64,000 nucleotides of DNA, from the NCBI GenBank assembly GCA_900073065.1, contig FJOG01000003.1, positions 2,048,133 to 2,112,132 of the forward strand, written 5' to 3'. The notes under the pieces are model-generated. The model saw nothing but the letters and a program-made list of their open reading frames with translations. It searched no databases and was not told where the DNA came from. Within the stretch, counting starts at the first letter, position 1, and the number at the start of each line of letters is the position of its first letter. The DNA is from Phialocephala subalpina (taxonomy: Eukaryota; Ascomycota; Leotiomycetes; Helotiales; Mollisiaceae). Both the position numbers and the translations under genes were made by a program. Positions 24,686-36,117 of the stretch are shown piece after piece.

Positions 24686-25917
24686 GTTACAGACTTCGGC
24701 CCTTTAGGCGTTCAAATCCACAGAAGGTTCGTCGAGACTTCTGGTAAGTTCTCAATGACTGCGAATGTTGAAACAAATAAGAAGGGAACAAACATAATCA
24801 TCATCACACTAGCCTTGCCTATAGTTATGTAGGTTAGGTAGACCATGCGAATATCCAAGAACGAGAAGTGCATTCAGCCTGAAGTAGTTGCATAGACACC
24901 ATGAGCCACTGTTGTGGGACACCGAAATGGCCCAAAGGACGCTCTTCTCATTACGCATAGCAGCTCGATGTCGAAAATACAACGAAAAGCTATGCGTCAA
25001 GCCATGTAATACCTCTTCGACCGGAACACCTTGCACCGTGGTGGTAGAATGTGCTTCCAGCGTGGTATTGAGGCTTTCGGACGGCCTTGGTTTGCCTGCC
25101 AAGACGATACTTTATTGGCGACTCTGTAAACATCTCGTATCATAGTGAGAATGACAGGTGGAGAAGCATTTCCGCGCCGATTTGATCTGACTGTCGGGCC
25201 GTGTAGCAATGCTGTGCCGTCCGGGACACAAAAAAACGTGCACTGCTTTCAGTCTTTAGCCTGTGATGATAATTGTAGACGATTCGAAACAGGTAACCAG
25301 GCTTGTTTTCCACCCAGCTTTGCTCGTCTCGACTGCTTCAAAACCTCGCCTCAGCCTTGCATCTTCCCGCGTTTCCATTGATCCAGCCTCGTCTGTCCAT
25401 GGCCACGCCTCACCTCTACTTACCTTTCTCCTCAATCAGGACCTTTGCTCAACCTTCCGCGCTTCTTCATGTCAAAGTAAAGTTAGGGTGACCGAATCTT
25501 GTATTTTATAAGTCAACGAATACACTGTCCCGGCACAAGATCTCCATTTTTTTGAGTGTGGGAATTTCCGGCCCCAGCTTCGATGGCACATCCTCCTCGT
25601 AATGATAATCGATGCACCAGACAACATTACCACTCAATGCCTTGCCGCCATTATACCTGACAGTGATCTAAAAAGTCTGTGAGTTATTGGTTTGTTTGTA
25701 CGATCAAGTAGCTGACCTGGTAATCCCTTTCTTCCGGTGGCACCCAATCCTTTGGCGTCCATTCATGACCACGAACATCAGTGGCCAATATCTCATTTGT
25801 CACAGCTTCCAACCTGTTGATCATCACTGCCGACTTGCTATCCCCTTCGACCGTCACGCATTCGTTGTGTGTTCCGCCGTTCAGTGCATGGATTTCGTCG
25901 TGCAGTTTGAGCGCTAT
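24686..25917. other. Intergenic region, nothing recognised
   Basis: About 1.2 kb upstream of the sugar porter and downstream of the broken coiled-coil gene. Open frames reach 97 codons and show no domain. Confidence 0.45.
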
Positions 25918-27364
25918 CTACCGGTAAACTTCTGTTTCATCAGAATGATAGAACCTGTTGACTTCTGCTCCTAGCTTGCAGGGCTTACACAGACAGTACC
26001 GAGAAGCTTTGTACGTCTTGCAGTCGAGTGTATAAATAGTATGGAAAACTTCCCCAAAGTCTGCCACAGATCCGAAGCGTGCGTGTAATACGGCCCAATC
26101 AGCAACTCCATTTTCTGCATGAGCAGCATTATTGCCAGCCTCGATGACCCATCTATCGAGTCTACCGGAAACCCCAAGACGATCCACTTTCTCTAATTCC
26201 ATGTACCGCATCCGAATCGCTGCTCCGATCTTGACAAGAGGCTCTGTCTGCTCCTCTTTAGTTTTGAGGTCCCTGATCTGTCCCTCAAGGCAAGCAATTT
26301 GTTTTCCCAATTCCTCTTTCTTGGCAAGAAGGTTCTTGTTCTTTTTCGCAGCTTTGGACAGCCTTTTCTTTGTGTCGGAGGAAGATTCGTTACTGATATT
26401 AGTCTCGCTCTCCATGCTCTATTCGAGCTTTTCGTACTTCAATTTAAGGTCTTCGTGCTCGATTTCAAGGTTGATGTACTCCGCGCGAGCAAAGCTGGCC
26501 GCGTACTCTTCGCGTCTCTCAATCTCCTCACATTTTTCTCCCATATCCTGCCAGAATTGCCGATCTCCGCTTGAATCTCGACGAGTCGAGCTACAAGAAT
26601 TTCGTTCTCCTTTTCCAATCTACCACACAAGTCGCTAGTGCTTCGTAGGGTCTTTCGGTAAAGATCTTCCAAGACATCGTATTTCTCCCGCAAATGGTCA
26701 TATTGCTATTGACAGTCACAAGTGGCTTGCTTTGTTGCTGCACCTCGCTCTTCAAGCCAGTACTGGAGCCGTTCGATGTCGACATCCTTATTGATCCCAT
26801 GCCCCTCAGCCTCGTCTAGTCGCTCCTGGAGGTCTTTATTCTCCTCCACAAGCTTCTTATTCTCCTCCTCAGGGCAACACAGTTTTCGGCATTTCGCAAA
26901 CTCTGCTCGTATAGAGATTTTAAGATGCTGTATTTCTTCTCCTGAGCTTGGAGGTCCCGTTCGCGTTCGAGCAGCCTGTTCTCCTACTCTAATATCTTCT
27001 CCTTTCGGACTGAAATCTCGTCGTCCTTCACAGCCTGTTCATTAATCCAACCTCGAGTCAAGTTGACAATGCAGTCTAAGCCCTCACGGTGCAAAGCTTT
27101 ATACTTCTCGTTCTCCCGCTTCAAAGTCTCCACTTGACGGGACAGGCGACCAAATATCGAATTCATACCATCAGTCACCTTCTGGAATTCAATTGCCGCC
27201 TCTTGGGCCTCCTCAGATAACTCATATTCGCCCTCCGGTTCATTGTTGATCTCAGGGGTCAGATCCGGAATACAATGATCGATTTGTGGGTTGATTACAG
27301 TAGTTGAAAGAAGATGGAATCGACTGGCAGGTAGTTTGGCTTTTGTCTTGTTTTTCTTGCCCAT
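25918..27364 (-). pseudogene. Coiled-coil family gene, broken by three TAG codons and two frameshifts
   Basis: Coding character runs from MGKKNKTKAK (ATG at 27364) to a stop at 25918, but the frame is interrupted. In-frame TAG codons sit at 26984-26986 (after KEKILE), 26706-26708 (after CDCQ) and 26419-26421 (after KYEKLE). The frame also slips near 26880 and near 26540. Across these breaks the product stays heptad-rich (for example KYDVLEDLYRKTL and ERREEYAASFARAEY), and the C-terminal TEPLVKIGAAIRMRYMELE matches the gene at 19196-20518. After that motif a Cys-rich tail follows (YCLCKPCKLG). I read it as a decayed paralogue; a multi-intron gene is less likely because the breaks lack good splice sites. 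Confidence 0.6.
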
Positions 27365-27723
27365 GACGAAAGGCTCAAAAGTAGAACAGCGACAAATATG
27401 GTGTGTTGAGTATCGTAAATTGAGATCCGACACGTCTGTGCATTTGGGACGCGAATTTTCGTGTTGGTTTCATTAAAGGATATAATTATGAATGCAACCT
27501 AAATCTTTTTGTAACAAAAAAGGCCTTTGTCCGCGGGTAGTGCCGTGCAGTCCCTTCTTGAAGAGATCATGCATGTGCAAGCTGTGTTGTAAGGTCGGTC
27601 TTTTGGGAGCATTTTGCTGCTTGCTGAGACGTCACGCGCTTGATAGCCAGTATCCTAAGAGCATTGAACGTCCTCGTCGATGTCCTTGGAAGTATGGGGC
27701 ATCAAAGTCCGAATGTAGATGCT
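27365..27723. other. Intergenic spacer, nothing recognised
   Basis: A short gap between the start of the broken coiled-coil gene and the 3' end of the Zn2Cys6 regulator. No frame with a domain. Confidence 0.45.
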
Positions 27724-30683
27724 TCATGGAAGCAGCATTCCATCAACGTCCGTCTGTACGCCTAGATCCCACTGCAGATTCTGCTCTTCCGGAAAGAGAA
27801 AGTCCAAATGGCCCATTCCAGCAGTCACGAGAGAATTGAAGGAGGACCAATTTGTCAGCTCTGCCATGAGACTTGAAGGTGTAGCACCGTTTGGTCCATC
27901 ATTCCCAGACGTCTCGTTCGCCATGGTGAAGTCGAGACCGGCAGTGTCAAGCATAGGAGATCCAGTGGCGTTGGTACCATCCTGGATATGATTCATGCTC
28001 TGAGGTCCGGCCATGTAGGTGGTTGAGAAGTTCCCGTTTTGAGACTCGTGGTGCCCACTGGTTTGCTTCACAGCTTCTAAGCGAAGTCTGCGATCTCGGA
28101 GTCAGTATACTTCTTCAAGGGTCTGAGAGTGTCACAAGACTATTGGGACATTCTCGTAGGGTAATTGCGTTTCTAGAGACTGCTCCGAAGAGGGAACACT
28201 GCTCCAGGAAGGTGAGACTCACTCCTCCAGCACGACGCTGTATCTCTGAGCCAAGGACTCTCTCTCTGCCATGGAGCCGATTTGGCTCTGACACTTTTCT
28301 GCTGCTTTGAAATATGAGAGATACCTCTCCTGAGGGGCATTGCGCTGTTGAGTTGTGTAAACATACAAGACCACTACAGCACAGAATGCAAAGTACTGAG
28401 TAAACTGCTTTGTGTTAGGTAGCTCATTTGAGACGGGAACAGATCGATAACACTTACCCAATATGCTCTAAAAATTTGCTTCCCCTCAGAAAGTTCATTG
28501 ACAATACCGACAATGTTCATAGCTGCTTCAAGGCAGTCCGAGACACTTTTGTCCATGTCCGGGGTTCCTGGAGCCCCACGCTGCCTCGAAGTTTTGTTGC
28601 TAAGACTTGCAAAATTTCCGAGGAGGAAAGGTCGATAGACCAAAATCAGAGCATGGTGATATGCCAAATTGAGCACATTGCGCTGCCGTTGATAAAGAGG
28701 AAGAAGCAACGAAGGGTCTATTCCATCTGCACCAAGGAATCGAGACAGCCCTTCGCGCCAGCTCAGGAGGGCTGCGGAATACTTTGAAGTGAGGGTTACT
28801 CGAGCGGAAGGTGACGGAGCACGAATAGAATAAAGATCGCGCAGTATGTTACTGACAATTCTCGATAGCCTAAATCTTCTTCAGTGGTGATCATGGTCAG
28901 GAACAGCGTTTTCAATCTCCCAGCGTTGCCAGGCCTTTCTCAGGCTGGACCGCGCTGGGGGGCTTCTCGACGAACGATTTTCCTAGCACAAGAAAAAGAG
29001 TGGCCAAGAAAGTCCTCGCAGGGCTGGGAGATTGAAAGCGTCGTGTGACTTGAATGCACTAACCTAGCATGTGCCACGGGTGCCATCATGATGGATTGGG
29101 CTTTCGTGCTAGTGGGATTCATCCGATGCGAGCTTAGATCAGAATCATTGACACAAGTCGGAAAATCTTGATCAATATCATCGTCGTGAAACGTTCGAGG
29201 TCTTCCCAAAGCAGCGGAAAGATAGTTGTCAAGGCTATAGGCGCACCAGAAAACCCGTTTCCGGCACTCGAGTTCAATCAAGTCAAAGCCATTTGAAGTT
29301 TCGATTCTGCGCTTTCGGTGTATACCAATAGCAAGTATTAGATGAGCTGTTGTGCCAAACAGACTCCAACAATGGTTGACCCTAGACTGGGATAATAAAT
29401 AAAAGCACTGGCATAGTCGAGCCTGGACACTCGTGAGCCGAATCTCCCCGGTTTCAGTAGACAGTTGATGATCCGCCGCCTGGAAGTAGCGAGCACTCAA
29501 AAGCCATCAGTCTATCTTCAATATCATCTTAAAAGGGCTTATCACCTTGTGTCTGCCGGTGAATTGCCTTGGTCTGGCATATAATCCTTCGCTTGTGCCA
29601 TCACCATGAAAAGGACAGCAGTTCGCTCCCTGGCTCCGTCTTTCTGGCGCATGACCCCAAGGTTTTCATAGAACTCTTCAAGCCAGGCTTCCACTGTGGG
29701 ACGATGAAGAAAGCGATGGGTAGGAACTGCAAAGTCAAAGTACCTTGCAACAAGCCTTTCGGCATCACTTTTTGCAGGCAAGATGAAGAAGGATGGATTG
29801 AACTCTGGCAGTGGAGCATCGCCGAATGTGAAGATGCTAGAATTTTGAGAGAACGACACTTTCTGATGCAACTTCTTTTGCACTCGTAGAAGAAAAGAAA
29901 CTCCAGAGCTAGGGCCAACATAGTGACCCTGCAAGTCTGTCTGAGAAGGCTCAGGAGAATTGCGTGACGAAGGCATCCTTGAATCTAATCTCTCCTGAAT
30001 GGAGCGTGGTATACGACCAACTGTGACAGGTCGCTGATCTCCCGGTGGACTTGGTAGAGAAGCTTGAAGAAGCAATTCCCTAGGTAATGGAGTCAGCAAT
30101 CGCTCCTTGTTCCGAGAGAGCTGGGACATTGTCTCGAGGAAACGTCATGAGATGAGCTTCTCCGTATGAGCCTCTCTTTAGGTAATAGAGAAAGTCAGAA
30201 ATCTCTCCCTCGAGGTTGCTCCAGGAGAGTTGGAATATTTTGCCAAGAGAAAGCCATCAACACATACATGCCAGGATAATTTGCTCTTCGGTCCTCGATC
30301 AGCTGATCAGAATGATCCGGAGTCCCTGGGACATTCTGTTCCGATGAATCTGCAGGAGCATACTGCACACTCTCGTCTGGCAATACCGAGGGAAGTCTTC
30401 CGCGGTTGTAGGCAGCTGTGAATTCGCAGCACAGATTGGCCTGTACACAGAGCGTGCAAGGCTGTTTCCCGCTACACCGAGTCTTCTTTCTGATTCACGT
30501 CAGTCAATGATCCAATAATCCTGGGACAATCTCAAACCGTTTACAGCGATCGCAAGCGCGACTGACACGCGAGCGTTCTTCTCCTTTCCTCCTCTTTTTC
30601 GAAGGTTCTGGTTCAGCGGTTTGATCTACCCTGCCTCTCGGAGAAGATGTCTGCTCAGTCGACATTTCCTGGGTATCCGCCAT
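27724..30683 (-). CDS. Zn2Cys6 transcription factor with fungal-specific regulatory domain
   Basis: It starts MADTQEMSTEQ at 30683. A basic stretch leads into the binuclear zinc cluster RACDRCKRKKTRC and PCTLCVQANLCCEF, joined across a GT-AG intron. The six cysteines fit CX2CX6CX5CX2CX5-6C. The middle holds the fungal transcription-factor domain (FTFGDAPLPEFNP, RYFDFAVPTHRFLHRPTV, KRVFWCAYSLDNYLSAALGRPR), and the C-terminus is Asn/Gly/Ser-rich as in activation regions. At least six introns are needed; the one after APVAHAR is about 200 nt because a MITE sits inside it. The gene is the first of the cluster, next to the DgoD-like dehydratase on the same strand, so a pathway-specific regulator is likely. 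The target is inferred from position only. Confidence 0.85.
28910..29037. mobile_element. MITE-like element, copy B, inside an intron of the regulator
   Basis: The ends are TTTCAATCTCCCAGC at 28910 and GCTGGGAGATTGAAA ending at 29037, perfect inverted repeats of 15 bp that stay similar for about 30 bp. The flanking tetranucleotide GCGT occurs directly on both sides, fitting a 4-bp target duplication. There is no coding capacity. It lies between the donor after APVAHAR and the acceptor near 28871, so splicing should remove it. Copy A is at 17139-17285. Confidence 0.82.
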
Positions 30684-31061
30684 GCAAGGGCGGGGTGAGG
30701 TTTGCTCGAGTAACGCTCCGGGAGTTATAAGTCACCGATGTATGCTCAATTGATGTTGTTTTGTGATGTTTTCGGAAGGAAGAAATCTTCCCGGCAGCGG
30801 CACGGAAAAGGACGATGTTTATACGAATACGAATACGAATGCGCGTTGGGAATTTTAGTAGTGCATGTATTCTTATCCTCAAGACACCCCCAACCTACAA
30901 TCACACAAGTACGTAGAAACACTTTCCATCATAGAATTATCTACATTATTTGCGTGCTGCTTACCATCAAAAGAGAACTCAAGTGTGCATAAAATCGTAA
31001 GGTAGTTCTATTTTGGATCTTTTTCTCTCGTGCTATCCTCTTGTTCTGCAGGCTGTTCTCC
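30684..31061. other. Promoter of the Zn2Cys6 regulator, with short repeat
   Basis: This 378-bp stretch separates the regulator start from the dehydratase stop. It includes three tandem ACGAAT units at 30823-30840. No gene is present. Confidence 0.5.
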
Positions 31062-32353
31062 TCACCACTCTCTTACTTCTCCACCAGGCCCAATAAACCC
31101 AGGGCTCACCCATGCTTTCGCACTTTCTGAGTACTTTCGAACTTGATCTTCATCAATTTCAATCCCAAGGCCAGGACCGGTCATGAGCTTGATGTAACCT
31201 CCTTCAACATTCCAAACCTCAGGATTGTGGGTGTAGCTCGTCAAGTCTTGTCCTCCAACATTGTAATGAATACCCAAACTCATCTCCTGAATCACAAAAT
31301 TAGGCGTAGCTGCAGCAACTTGAACATTTGCAGCTAAGGCTATTGGGCCAAGAGGACAATGAGGAGCAAGAGCCACATCATATGTCTCAGCCATCGCAGC
31401 TATCCTTCTCATCTCAGAGATTCCTCCACAGTGGGAGATATCGGGTTGCAAAATATCCACTGCACCAGCCTCGAGGAACGGACGAACATCCCATCGACTA
31501 TGGAGTCGTTCTCCAAGAGCAATTGGAATGCTTGTCTGCTGGGATAGTGCCTTGATGCCTTCAATGTGTTCTGACAATAAAGGTTCTTCGATGAACATGG
31601 GACGATGAGGTTCCAATACCCTTGCGAGTTGCTTTGCCATGGGCTTGTGAACTCGGCCATGGAAGTCGATTCCAGCATCCATACCGAGGGCTTTGACGGC
31701 TTTGAGCCTCTCAACACACTCGTCCAGTGCTGAAGGAGAATCAAGCCATCCTAGATCTTCTGTACCATTCATCTTGACTGAGGTAAAACCTTGAGCTTTC
31801 CTCGCTTTGCTGCGTTCATTAGTAGCTTCCTCATCTGAATTAAGAAGTTACATACGCTTGATTTGCAACATCTCCAGGTCGATCACCGCCGATCCAGGCA
31901 TAAACTTTGATTTTGTCACGGACTTTCCCACCAAGAAGTTGGTATATGGGGACTTCGAATCTTCGAGCTAAGAGATGTCACTATGGGAATGAAAAATTCA
32001 GAATCAGAAAAACTTGCCTTTCAAATCCCAAAGCGCAATATCAATGCCAGCAAGAGCAGACATAAAGACTGGACCACCTCTATAGAAGCCAAGTCTCCAC
32101 GTCGTCTGCCAAATATGTTCGATGTCACTACGAGTGGTAAGAAAACGGGAGTGAACGAGAACAACGATATTACTTACTCGGCATCCATCCCAGTATATCT
32201 TTCAATATACGCATCTAAACATCCTTCGACAGCTTGAGTGTGTCCTTCGAGGGACGCTTCGCCCCACCCCTCTAACCCCGCATCATCTGTGATTTTGACG
32301 AAGAGCCATCGTGGAGGAACACGGAAGTATTCTATCTTTGCAATCTTTGGCAT
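31062..32353 (-). CDS. DgoD-type aldonate (galactonate-like) dehydratase, enolase superfamily
   Basis: It starts [18 protein letters not shown] at 32353, very like the N-terminus of bacterial D-galactonate dehydratase. Further shared landmarks: [38 protein letters not shown] (metal ligand Asp and catalytic His region), [10 protein letters not shown] (ligand Glu), GERLHSRWD (ligand Glu), [11 protein letters not shown], and [13 protein letters not shown]. The exon count is about four. One intron (31968-32017) starts with GC rather than GT, with the consensus gcaagt. The enzyme should remove water from a hexonate to give a 2-keto-3-deoxy acid. It is unlike fungal L-galactonate dehydratase (GaaB), which belongs to another branch. 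Galactonate is the best guess; other sugar acids remain possible. Horizontal origin from bacteria is plausible but old, given the introns. Confidence 0.88.
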
Positions 32354-32708
32354 GTTGATGATTGGAACGAGGTGAATTTTATGGGAACGAGAATCATCCC
32401 AATTGAAGTCTTAAGATAAAGCTAGTGAAGAACGACATCGGAGGTACATGTACAAATCACGTGCCGGACCCAAGGATATTCGAGGTCCCGCCACTTGGAA
32501 GCACGTATCCGTTCCGGTTTGCATATCCGAGTGGGTAAACACCCCACATTCTCTGACGGAAGAAATAAGTGTTGGGGAGAAGTGCTGTCACAAGCCGTCA
32601 CAAGCCAGGAAAATGTATGCAGGTCTGAATCATCAATCAGATTGAGACCATGAAAATGAGGCCACAATTGTAGGCGGACGACTTTTGATGTCGATAAGGA
32701 ACAAGAAA
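32354..32708. other. Dehydratase promoter
   Basis: A 355-bp gap between the dehydratase start and the stop of the aldo-keto reductase. It contains GTTCCGG near 32510, a word also present in the palindrome at 34086-34103, so one regulator could serve both. No gene. Confidence 0.4.
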
Positions 32709-33980
<1,272 letters not shown>

Positions 33981-34085
33981 TTTGACTACAAGAAGAGCAA
34001 GTGAACCCGAAGATGCAGTCGTTTTGAGATTCAATAAATATAGTCAATAAATGTAGGCAATACGATACTCTCCAAACTCAACCCT

Positions 34086-34103
34086 CCCGGAAAACGTTCC
34101 GGG
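34086..34103. promoter_or_regulatory. Perfect inverted repeat with CGG-N8-CCG, candidate Zn2Cys6 operator
   Basis: CCCGGAA (34086-34092) and TTCCGGG (34097-34103) are exact reverse complements around AACG. The core reads CGG-N8-CCG, the spaced-triplet geometry bound by many Zn2Cys6 dimers. It lies in the divergent promoter between the reductase and the aldolase, and another TTTCCGG follows at 34113-34119. Confidence 0.6.
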
Positions 34104-34124
34104 CTCTGCAGGTTTCCGGTGCGT

Positions 34125-34140
34125 GCTTCACGCGTGAAGC
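34125..34140. promoter_or_regulatory. 16-bp perfect palindrome in the divergent promoter
   Basis: GCTTCACGCGTGAAGC is fully self-complementary, 21 bases beyond the CGG-N8-CCG site. It may be a second protein site or a long-evolved operator half pair. The protein that binds it is unknown. Confidence 0.5.
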
Positions 34141-34235
34141 TTCCCCGCTGTGGGGAGATTAATTGAAAGTGGGAGAGACATTACCATAGGCCACTCGACC
34201 ACGATGCAACAAAAATGTCAGGAATGATGTGATCG

Positions 34236-34248
34236 TATATATATATAT
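34236..34248 (+). promoter_or_regulatory. TATA run upstream of the aldolase
   Basis: TATATATATATA lies about 80 bases before the aldolase ATG at 34327, a usual place for a fungal TATA box. It is also a short dinucleotide repeat. Confidence 0.5.
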
Positions 34249-34326
34249 GGAGGTATATGAATGCCTTGCAATGAATGTTGAAGAAGTTAGCTTTTCAGCG
34301 CTGAAACAAATCTCCTTCTCCCAAAG

Positions 34327-35363
34327 ATGCCTCAGGACTCTACTGTCCCGCCAGAAGGCGTTTTCGTTCCTGTCCCAACCTTCTTCAAAACATCACCAGC
34401 ATCTCCATCTGCATTGCAAGCAGCACTCGACGTTCCAGCACAATGTCAACACAGTATTCACCTCGCCAAGAACGGTGTTCGAGGCCTCGTGCTTCTGGGA
34501 AGCACGGGCGAGGCAATTCATCTCTCGCGGGCTGAAAGATTCGAGTTGATCTCTGGCGTCCGCGATGGACTCACGAAGGCTGGATTTCCCGATTATCCCA
34601 TCATGGCAGGCGTTTTGACGAACTCTGTCGATGAAGCATTGGAATGGCTAGGAGATGCGAAGAAAGCTGATGCGCAATGGGGACTTGTGCTGGCACCTGG
34701 ATACTTTGGAAATGCTGCGAACCAGGAGAACCTACTGGAGTGGTATACACTGGTAGCAGATTTGAGCCCTCTGCCAATACTTATGTAAGTAATTCAACTA
34801 CTGGCGGAGCTCGCATGTGCTTATCTTCATGCAGATACAATTATCCTGGTGTCACGAACAATATCATGATCGGTCTCGACACATACACCAAGCTCGCTGC
34901 TCATCCGAACATTGTTGGCTGCAAGATGTCCCATGGAAACGTCTCGCATCATGTCCAAGTATCATTGGATCCTACGATCAATCATACCAAGTTTCGTGTG
35001 TATAGTGGTTTCGGGCAACAGCTGGGTCCTATTGTGCTGTTTGGCGCCGCTGGTGTTATTGATGGACTTGCGGCAATATATCCAAGAGCTGTTTCACGAC
35101 TTTTTGAACTTGCTGCCAAGCGTCCAGTGACGCCTGAAGCCTTGCAGACCATGCAAACATGGCAATTCATTGTCAGTCGAGCAGAAGAGATGATAGGGAA
35201 GTGGGGCATTGTTGGAATCAAAGAAGGCGTGTATCGAGAGCTGAGCATTGGAAACCTTCAGGGTGGCCGATTGCCATTGAAAGGCAGCATGCCGGAAGGC
35301 GAATGGGCCAAGTGGGCTGTAGCTTTGGACGCCATGAAGAAGCTTGAACTGTCAGTAGATTAG
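34327..35363 (+). CDS. Dihydrodipicolinate-synthase-family aldolase (GaaC-like 2-keto-3-deoxy acid aldolase)
   Basis: Two exons, 34327-34784 and 34835-35363, give 328 residues without a break. The family is a class I aldolase with a (beta/alpha)8 barrel. Visible landmarks are LVLLGSTGEAIHLSRAER (carboxylate-binding GSTGE loop), IYNYPGVTNN (the Tyr of the YNYPG motif, formed across the splice site) and VGCKMSHGN, whose Lys would form the Schiff base. Fungal relatives include GaaC and the L-rhamnose pathway aldolase, which split 2-keto-3-deoxy sugar acids into pyruvate and an aldehyde. Position next to an aldonate dehydratase and a glyceraldehyde-reductase-like gene fits this role. Hydroxy-oxoglutarate aldolase is an alternative. 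The start codon follows a short leader containing the TATA run. Confidence 0.87.
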
Positions 35364-36117
35364 TGTATCTATGGATATTGCCATAGTCGCCCTTACATTA
35401 TGCTCTTCTTACCTTCTCAATATGATTGGAGGCATTCGTGGTCGTCATGCTCGACACGTACCACTAACGATACAATCTCCTGACTATGCATCCGTCAAGT
35501 TTCAAACCCTTTGACTTTGGATTATGGGTCAGAAATTGGGACATCAGAGGTTGCGTCAAGTCCGGGTTAGACGATAAGAGGCATCCAATCCGAAAATATC
35601 TCCATATCCCTTCTCTATCATCACCCCGCACAAACGCTGTCAGAGCTTGTAGTAAGTGTCCATATGCCAAGTCTCTGGGTAGTGTTGATTTGAAACCAAT
35701 ACAGTCAGCTTCGCAAACCTGCCATTTCTTGTTTAGGTTTTGAACGGCACATGCATCCTCCCGAACCCGAGTTCGCAAATCACCCGAATCAGAATCTGAC
35801 AGCAGCACTTCTAGTGAAGGAATAGCCAGTGTATCTGCTCTGAGGCTCTATCTCAGCCCTGTATGGAGTAGCATTTTGATCAGTTCGTAGTGACCGACCA
35901 ATTAGATCGGCGCGCGTTCGCTTTCGCATTGAATCACGTGGAGTCAGCTGAAATCAGAGCCCTTTGACTCGATACGCCCGAGTAGCAGTGGGAGGTCGGT
36001 GTGATGCGATATGTGAACTCTATTAGGCTAGGCAGATGTAATGGTTGCACTATATAAGAGTGTTGATCCCGTGAAAATGTGAATAAGTCTCTCATGTTCA
36101 TCGCTTGTGTCCTCAAA
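35364..36117. other. Intergenic region with oxidase promoter
   Basis: It contains the aldolase 3' flank and the upstream region of the BBE oxidase, including TATATAAG at 36051-36058. No gene was recognised; a 114-codon minus frame at 35464-35808 has no domain. Confidence 0.45.
36051..36058 (+). promoter_or_regulatory. TATA box of the FAD oxidase
   Basis: TATATAAG, 60 bases before the preferred ATG at 36118. A well-placed consensus element. Confidence 0.5.
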
